This document shows positions 58,952-64,000 of a stretch of DNA of 64,000 nt, piece by piece; position 1 is the stretch's first letter, and every line of letters starts with the position of its first letter. The notes below the pieces were generated by a model that was not told the DNA's origin, did no database searches, and saw nothing but the letters and a program-made list of their open reading frames with translations. The stretch comes from JAIBJN01 sp963830885 (lineage in GTDB: Bacteria > Actinomycetota > Thermoleophilia > Gaiellales > Gaiellaceae). The position numbers and the translations under genes were made by a program. The DNA lies in contig CAWHOA010000012.1 of the NCBI GenBank assembly GCA_963830885.1, forward strand, positions 186,001-250,000. Reading direction: 5' to 3'.

Positions 58952-60847
58952 TCAGGCGGCGGCGGCTGCAGGGCCCTCGCGGAGCAGGGCCAGAAAGGCG
59001 GGCGACTCGACGAGCGGGCGCCAGCCGTCGGCCTCCTCGTCGAGCCCGAGCTCGGCGAAGACCTCGCGGGCCCAGAGGCTCCACTCGCCCGGGCCGGCTT
59101 TCCACTCGGCGAGCAGCATCCGGCGGAGCTCCTCGAAGCGGGGCGAGGTGTCGAAGATCTCACGGACGACGAGCTGCGGCGTGACGGTGCCGTTCCAGCG
59201 GTTGGCCGCCAGCTTGAAGGCGACGTCGTAGCGTCCCGGCCGCCGGAAGCGGTCGAGCGCGGAGCCGCGCCCGAAGGCGATCGCGCCCGAGCGCGCGCCG
59301 GCCGCGGTCACCGCCAGGCGTAGGTGCTTTCCCTCGCCGATCGCATCGAGCTCCGAGAGCTCGGTGCCGACTGCGAGCAGGGTGACGTTCGGGTTCCCGA
59401 GGCCGAAGGGCGCCAGGCGCTCGAGCTCCCCGCAGAGCCCGAGCGTCAACTCGTCGCCGCGCACGACGGCGTCGATCGTCGTCACCGGCGCCAGCTCCTC
59501 CGGCGTCAGCGCGCCCGCAGCGTGCTCGGCGAACGCCTCCGCGAAGGCTTCGACGTTCTCCGGCGCGATCGAGAGCCCGGCGGCCGCGCGGTGTCCTCCC
59601 CAGCGGCCGAGCAAATGCGAGCATGCGCCGAGCGCACCGTGGAGGTCGAACGCCGAGACCGAGCGGCCGGAGCCGACCCAGTCCTCACCCGGCTCGCCGC
59701 CGGCGATGAGGACGATCGGCCGGTGGAAGCGCTCGACGAGCCTCGACGCCACGATTCCGATCACGCCGCGGTGCCAGTCCTCGCCCGCGATGACGTAGCC
59801 GAGGCGGCGGCGCTTCGGCTCGGGCCACTCCTCCACCTGCCGGATCGCGTCCCGCAGGATGCGCTCCTCGACCGCCTGCCGGTCGCGGTTCAACGCCTCC
59901 AGCTCGCCTGCGAGCCGGCGCGCCTCGGCCTCGTCGGCCGTGAGCAGGAGGTCGAGCGCCGCGCCCGGGTGGCCGAGCCGCCCTGCCGCGTTGATGCGCG
60001 GCGCGAGACGGAACGCGATCGCTCCGGTGTCGATCGTTGCCGGGTCGACCCCGCCCGCGCGCATGAGAGCCTGCAGGCCGGGCTTGTCCGTCCGCGCCAG
60101 CCGTCGCATCCCGGCGGCGACGAGCGCACGGTTCTCGTCCAGAAGCGGAACGACGTCGGCCACCGTCGCCAGCGCCACGAGGTCCAGGTGTCGATCGAGC
60201 CCCTGCGCGCCCAGCGCGTCCATGAGCTTGAAGACGACCCCGGTGCCGCACAGCTCCGGGAACGGGTATGCGGAGGGCTTCGTGGCGACGACTGGGCAGT
60301 CGGGAAGGGTCTCGCCCGGCCGGTGGTGGTCGGTGACGACGACCTGGAGTCCTGCCGCGCGGGCTTCCGCGATCTCCTCGACGGCGGTGATCCCGCAGTC
60401 CACGGTCAGGATGAGTGCACAGCCGCCGTCCGTCAGGCGCGCGAGCGTCTCGCGTGAAACCCCGTAGCCCTCCTCGAAGCGGCTGGGCAGGTGCCACTCG
60501 ACGTCCGCGCCCAGGTCGCGCAAGGCCGTCACCGCAAGCGCGGTCGCACAGATGCCGTCCACGTCGTAGTCGCCGTGGACGCAGATCCGCCCGCCCGCCG
60601 CGATCGTCTCGCGGATCAGCGCGCAGGCGGCCTCGACGTCCCCGAGCAGGAACGGGTCGTGCCCCGGCGGATCCGCGGCCAGGAAGGCGCGCGCCGCCTC
60701 GGGGTCGCCGTAGCCGCGCCGGACGAGGACGCTTGCAATCGCTTCGCCGACGCCGAGCGCCGTGGCGAGCCGTCGCACGTCCCTGCGCGGGCACGGACGG
60801 ATCGTCCAGGTGCCCTCGTGCATCGCAATCCACCGTAGGGCCTGCAT
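58952..60847 (-). CDS. recJ: Single-stranded-DNA-specific exonuclease RecJ
   Basis: 5'-3' exonuclease for recombination and mismatch repair. 631 residues: DHH domain motifs CVHGDYDVDGICATAL (about 88-103), LTVDCGITAVEEI, VVVTDHHRPGE (about 175-185), then NAAGRLGHPGAALDLLL and the DHHA1 domain SGRSVSAFDLHGALGAC, RWGGHRAAAGLS, followed by the OB-like C-terminal domain (APFGLGNPNVTLLAVG). ATG at 60847; another ATG at 60823 fits the family N-terminus equally well. Converges with the beta-helix gene with only 7 bases between. Confidence 0.94.
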   Translation of the reverse strand: MQALRWIAMHEGTWTIRPCPRRDVRRLATALGVGEAIASVLVRRGYGDPEAARAFLAADPPGHDPFLLGDVEAACALIRETIAAGGRICVHGDYDVDGICATALAVTALRDLGADVEWHLPSRFEEGYGVSRETLARLTDGGCALILTVDCGITAVEEIAEARAAGLQVVVTDHHRPGETLPDCPVVATKPSAYPFPELCGTGVVFKLMDALGAQGLDRHLDLVALATVADVVPLLDENRALVAAGMRRLARTDKPGLQALMRAGGVDPATIDTGAIAFRLAPRINAAGRLGHPGAALDLLLTADEAEARRLAGELEALNRDRQAVEERILRDAIRQVEEWPEPKRRRLGYVIAGEDWHRGVIGIVASRLVERFHRPIVLIAGGEPGEDWVGSGRSVSAFDLHGALGACSHLLGRWGGHRAAAGLSIAPENVEAFAEAFAEHAAGALTPEELAPVTTIDAVVRGDELTLGLCGELERLAPFGLGNPNVTLLAVGTELSELDAIGEGKHLRLAVTAAGARSGAIAFGRGSALDRFRRPGRYDVAFKLAANRWNGTVTPQLVVREIFDTSPRFEELRRMLLAEWKAGPGEWSLWAREVFAELGLDEEADGWRPLVESPAFLALLREGPAAAAA

Positions 60848-60903
60848 CGGACGGACCCTTTCCTGAAGCGGGCTCGAAGGGACGCGGCTATCCTCCGACC
60901 GGG

Positions 60904-61359
60904 GTGAGCGACTCGAACTACACGTCGGGGGACGACTACGTCGTCGAGTTCCTCGGGTACCGCTTCAGCTTCAATGCGATCGACTTCGAGCAGCGTGTCA
61001 ACGCCGCCGCCGTACGCCTGCGGCTGGTCGAGCCGGGCGAGCTCGAGGAGGCCGAGACCGCCGATCTCGTCGAGCTGACAGCCAACGGGCGCATCGACGA
61101 CCCGCAGAGCGCGCTCGGGGAGTACCTCGTGCGCCAGTGGGAGCGGGTCGCGCTCGTCAACGACGAGTCGCTCGTCTACTGGCTCCGCAAGCTCATCTTC
61201 CGCGGCGCCTGGCTCGACCAGCGCGTGAAGGAGAACCGCCTCGAGGTCGACTGGGACGGCGAGACGGCGGAGTTCGGCTATCGCGAGCCTGACGGCGGCC
61301 GGGCTCTCCTCGAGCTGGCGCCCGTGCCCTCCTGGCACGAGCTGCAGTTCCGGCGCTAG
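60904..61359 (+). CDS. Hypothetical acidic protein
   Basis: 151 residues from a GTG at 60904, after CCGACCGGGG. Acidic and rich in Glu and Leu, with no signal peptide, membrane segment or cysteine. Stretches such as YVVEFLGYRFSFNAIDFEQRVNAAAVRLRLVEPGELEEAETADLVEL suggest an alpha/beta fold. I do not recognise the family. It is divergent from recJ across 56 bases and ends before a terminator hairpin. Confidence 0.72.
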   Translation: MSDSNYTSGDDYVVEFLGYRFSFNAIDFEQRVNAAAVRLRLVEPGELEEAETADLVELTANGRIDDPQSALGEYLVRQWERVALVNDESLVYWLRKLIFRGAWLDQRVKENRLEVDWDGETAEFGYREPDGGRALLELAPVPSWHELQFRR

Positions 61360-61367
61360 AACGCGAA

Positions 61368-61388
61368 GGGCCGGCGCATTGCCGGCCC
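61368..61388. terminator. Hairpin between the hypothetical gene and the M28 peptidase gene
   Basis: GGGCCGGC (61368-61375) pairs with GCCGGCCC (61381-61388) around a short loop, followed by CT on the plus strand and preceded by TT on the minus. It serves two converging genes and closely resembles the hairpin at 63092-63115. Confidence 0.7.
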
Positions 61389-61413
61389 CTCGACGATTCG
61401 CTGCGAGCCCGGG

Positions 61414-62943
61414 CTAGCGCTCGAGCTTCGAGCCGTGGAAGAGCATGTTCTCCTTGGCCGTGTTCGATGCCTTGTCGGTGCCGCTCACGGCCGACTTCGT
61501 CATCGCGAAGACGAGGGTCGAGTGCGCGATCGCGTCCGACATCTGGTCGATCGCAGTCGTGTTCACGTTGGCGATGGTGTCGCAGGCCTGGTGGTAGCAC
61601 CGGTCGTACGCGACGCCCGCGGTGCCGCCGTAGATCTGGGCCTGCGCGGCCGTCTTGATGCCCTCGGCGCCCGTGAAGAGGCCGCCGGCCGGGATGCCCA
61701 CGTTGATGAACGCGTCGTAGTCCGACCGGCCGTCGAACTCCGTCGGCTCCGTCGGCAGCCCCTGCGAGGTGAAGTAGTCGACGAAGACGGACTCGATGTT
61801 CCCGGAGCCGCTCGGCCCGTCGACACCGAACGCCGAGCCGTCGCCGTCGTAGACGAAGCGGACGAAGTTCGGCGAGCCGACCATGTCGTGGTTGAGGTTG
61901 AGCGCGATGTCCTTCAGGTCGCGCTTGGGCAGGTGGTCGACGTAGTACTGCGAGCCGATGAGGCCGTCCTCCTCGGCGCCCCAGAAGGCGAAGCGCACCC
62001 GGTTGACGGGCTCGATCCCGAGCTCGGCCATCTGCAACGCGGTCTCGAGGATCGTCGACGTGCCCGAGCCGTTGTCGTTGATCCCGGGGCCCTCGTCGAC
62101 GGAGTCGAGGTGGGCGCCGACCACGACCGTGCGGTCCACGCGGCCGCTCGGCGTGTCGGCGATGACGTTGGCCGTCGCGGTCGTGATCGTCTCCGCGTCG
62201 ACCGCGACCCGAACCGTTACCGCCTGCCCGCTCGTGAGCCGGTTGTAGAGCTCCTGGCCCACAGCGAACGACGTCCCGATCACCGGGATGTCCATCTGCG
62301 GTGGGTCGAGCGTGCCCGCGATGACGCCGAGCCGGTCGTCGTTCGGGTCGTCGTTCCCCTCGTTGAAGATGACGACGGCGACGGCGCCCGCCGCATCGGC
62401 GTTGGCGGCCTTCTGGCGGAACGGGCACGTCCCGCGCTGGACGAGCGCGATCGCGCCCGCCGGGAAGCCGGCGAAGTCGGCCGCGGAACAGCCGCTCTCC
62501 GACCCGCCCGGCGAGGGGATCGTGATCCCGCCCGCCGCTACCAGAGACGCGGTGAAGTCACCTGCGCCCGAGTAATCCATGGGCGAGTACTCGCCGTCGA
62601 GGCCCTCGACGTACGTCTTCGGATCGGGCGAGATGCGCTGGAACGCGCTCGAGTTGAGGATGAACTGGTCGTACGTGAAGTTCTGGACCGTCACCTCGTA
62701 GCCCGCGTCGGTGAGCAGGCCGGCGACGTAGTCCACCGACGCCGCGTAGCCGGGCGTCCCGGACGCCCGGGTGCCGCCGTTGGCGTTGGCGATCGCCTGG
62801 AGCTCGGTCTCGTGCTCCATGACCCCCGCGACCGTGACGGCGTTGCGCAGGGCGGTCGTGTCCGTTCCAACCGCGGTCGAGCTGAGCGCCGGCAGAGCCA
62901 GCGCGATTACCGCTGCTGCGAGCAGCAGGAGTTTCCTCGGCAA
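61414..62943 (-). CDS. Secreted M28 family zinc aminopeptidase with PA domain
   Basis: 509 residues from a TTG at 62943, eight bases after GAGGGG. Signal peptide PRKLLLLAAAVIALALPALSSTA. A PA insert (about 130-240: SCAADFAGFPAGAIALVQRGTCPFRQKAANADAAGAVAVVIFNEG-type) precedes the M28 core: GAHLDSVDEGPGINDNGSGTSTILE (zinc His and Asp), FWGAEEDGLIGSQYY (Glu pair), NLNHDMVGSPNFV, GRSDYDAFINVGIP and CYHQACDT (last His). All five metal ligands are present. Probably trims peptides outside the cell. Confidence 0.92.
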   Translation of the reverse strand: MPRKLLLLAAAVIALALPALSSTAVGTDTTALRNAVTVAGVMEHETELQAIANANGGTRASGTPGYAASVDYVAGLLTDAGYEVTVQNFTYDQFILNSSAFQRISPDPKTYVEGLDGEYSPMDYSGAGDFTASLVAAGGITIPSPGGSESGCSAADFAGFPAGAIALVQRGTCPFRQKAANADAAGAVAVVIFNEGNDDPNDDRLGVIAGTLDPPQMDIPVIGTSFAVGQELYNRLTSGQAVTVRVAVDAETITTATANVIADTPSGRVDRTVVVGAHLDSVDEGPGINDNGSGTSTILETALQMAELGIEPVNRVRFAFWGAEEDGLIGSQYYVDHLPKRDLKDIALNLNHDMVGSPNFVRFVYDGDGSAFGVDGPSGSGNIESVFVDYFTSQGLPTEPTEFDGRSDYDAFINVGIPAGGLFTGAEGIKTAAQAQIYGGTAGVAYDRCYHQACDTIANVNTTAIDQMSDAIAHSTLVFAMTKSAVSGTDKASNTAKENMLFHGSKLER

Positions 62944-63091
62944 GAGATGCCCCTCTTGTGTCGCTTGACAGTGCTCTAGGGTCGAGCCGGACGGCCGAGG
63001 CCGACCCCTTATCGCCGGCGACGGTAGCAAACCGCGGCCGAGGATGATCGTCCGCCCGTTTGCGGCGCGCCTTCCGAGGCCCCGAACGACG

Positions 63092-63115
63092 AGGGGCCGG
63101 CTCGCGCCGGCCCCT
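63092..63115. terminator. Hairpin after the LVIVD/PA gene
   Basis: AGGGGCCGGC (63092-63101) pairs with GCCGGCCCCT (63106-63115). It lies 23 bases downstream of the stop of the gene at 63139 on the minus strand and upstream of the M28 gene. Confidence 0.7.
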
Positions 63116-63138
63116 CGCGCTCTGCCCACTTGTGAGCT

Positions 63139-64000
63139 TTAGGGATCCCGGAAGATCCAGAGGCCGCTATCGCGGTCGCTGGCCAGGATGTAGGTGAACC
63201 CGTCGTCGCCGACGAACGTCTGCACGCCCCAGAAGTCGTTCCCTTCCGGGTCGAGGTAGCCGCCGACCTCGACGAGCTCGCACGTGCTGTTGTCCTCCGG
63301 ATCCGAGCACTGGATCTGGATCGCCCGCAGGCCTCCGGAGTAGTACGAGAGGTAGGCGAGCGACGGATCCTGCGGATCCACCGCGACCTCGTGCACCGAG
63401 AGGTCGCCGAAGCCGAACGCGAAGTCCGGATCGTGCGCCTCCGGGATGGCGTACGTGTCGAGCGGCTCGAGCGTCTCGGCGTCGATCAGCCAGACGTAGC
63501 CCCACCCGTCGAAGAGGGACCCGACCTCGATCTCCTCGCCGATCGTCCCGATCGCGAGGTCCTCGGGATAGGTCCACGGCGGGTCGAGCGGCTCGAGGCC
63601 GAAGAGCCGGTGGAACGCGGCGTGCGTGGTGCAGACGGCAACGATCTCGTCGACGAACGCACCCGAGCCGCAGAACGGCTCGCCGCCGGCTGCCTCGCCG
63701 CTGTGGTGGTTGACGAAGAGGACCGCGTCCCAGCCAGCAAGCGCGGCCTCGTGGGCCTTCTCACCCGGGAAGCACGCCTCCTCGGGCGCGCTCGGGTCGC
63801 CCACCGGGCCACGCTGGAGGACGATGATCGTCTCCTCGCCGGGCTCCAGCATGTCCAGGTATCCGGGGATGTCCTCGGGGCTCGGAATCGGATCCGAGTC
63901 CGGACAGCCGTACCCTCCGTACACCACTGGACCGTTGAGCGTCAGGTCCGGGAGGATCGCCGGGGCCTGCCCGCCGGGGACGATGACCGAGGGATAGACG
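63139..64000 (-). CDS. PA-domain and LVIVD-repeat-like secreted protein (5' end beyond the window)
   Basis: The frame is open through the right edge, so at least 287 residues are seen and the N-terminus is missing. The visible start has VVYGGYGCPDSDPIPSPEDIPGYLDML and EETIIVLQRGP, CFPGEKAHEAALAGWDAVLFVNHHSG, a PA domain. The rest (about 130-287) has VWLIDAETLEPLDTYAI, DLSVHEVAVDPQDPSLAYLSYYSGGLRAIQIQ and ILASDRDSGLWIFRDP, matching LVIVD beta-propeller repeats. Probably a surface or secreted binding protein. It shares orientation and terminator style with the M28 gene. Confidence 0.82.
   Translation of the reverse strand, partial: VYPSVIVPGGQAPAILPDLTLNGPVVYGGYGCPDSDPIPSPEDIPGYLDMLEPGEETIIVLQRGPVGDPSAPEEACFPGEKAHEAALAGWDAVLFVNHHSGEAAGGEPFCGSGAFVDEIVAVCTTHAAFHRLFGLEPLDPPWTYPEDLAIGTIGEEIEVGSLFDGWGYVWLIDAETLEPLDTYAIPEAHDPDFAFGFGDLSVHEVAVDPQDPSLAYLSYYSGGLRAIQIQCSDPEDNSTCELVEVGGYLDPEGNDFWGVQTFVGDDGFTYILASDRDSGLWIFRDP

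Overview
The window looks like chromosome of a very GC-rich actinobacterium. The actinobacterial integration host factor (mihF), the rimP-nusA-ylxR-infB order, many GTG and TTG starts and four-base stop/start overlaps point that way. A class 1B dihydroorotate dehydrogenase (pyrD plus pyrK) inside pyrR-pyrB-pyrC-carA-carB suggests a deep-branching class such as Thermoleophilia (Gaiellales or Solirubrobacterales), but that placement is inference. Several clearly conserved genes are broken by single-base frameshifts (pnp, a transglutaminase, a CorA, the epimerase, an M14 peptidase). The simplest reading is base-calling or assembly error rather than decay.

Layout. 1-9.6 kb (mostly minus): the ribF, rpsO, pnp, M16 peptidase, dapB neighbourhood, interrupted by a geranylgeranyl reductase, an EamA exporter and a gamma-glutamyltransferase. 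9.6-17.5 kb (minus): the translation and RNA block rimP, nusA, ylxR, infB, DUF503, rbfA, nrnA, truB, with an MFS exporter wedged between truB and ribF. 17.6-19.7 kb: a 2-kb insert carrying a CHRD protein and two membrane proteins, flanked by a direct repeat of the dtd 3' end. 19.7-27.5 kb (minus): dtd, a TPR protein, a TgpA/DUF58/MoxR set, coaBC, rpoZ, gmk, mihF. 27.5-36.3 kb (minus): the UMP operon pyrR to pyrD, with a likely PyrR-binding loop in its leader. 36.3-41.5 kb: a SARP-type regulator, small DUF1059 and DsrE proteins, a methyltransferase, RNase Z, a membrane HD-GYP protein and a LysM protein whose start codon sits in a perfect LexA box. 41.6-45.9 kb (minus): two M29 aminopeptidases with a DgcA-like epimerase and a DgcN-like DUF1611 protein. 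Then tRNA-Arg(CCG), two CorA channels, a HIT protein, a phosphohexomutase, a secreted M14 peptidase, a thioesterase, a GAF reductase, rel, recJ, and two secreted proteins with PA domains, the last running off the right edge.

The most unusual signal is a dispersed element of about 165 bp, present in three full copies (2045-2210, 32164-32329, 41066-41231) and one deletion derivative (37645-37724). Each copy has self-complementary ends whose sequence differs from copy to copy, two conserved internal boxes, and between the boxes a hairpin that also changes sequence while keeping its pairing. Every copy abuts or overlaps stop codons. This covariation points to a structured nucleic acid under selection or a mobile palindromic element. 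I do not recognise the family.
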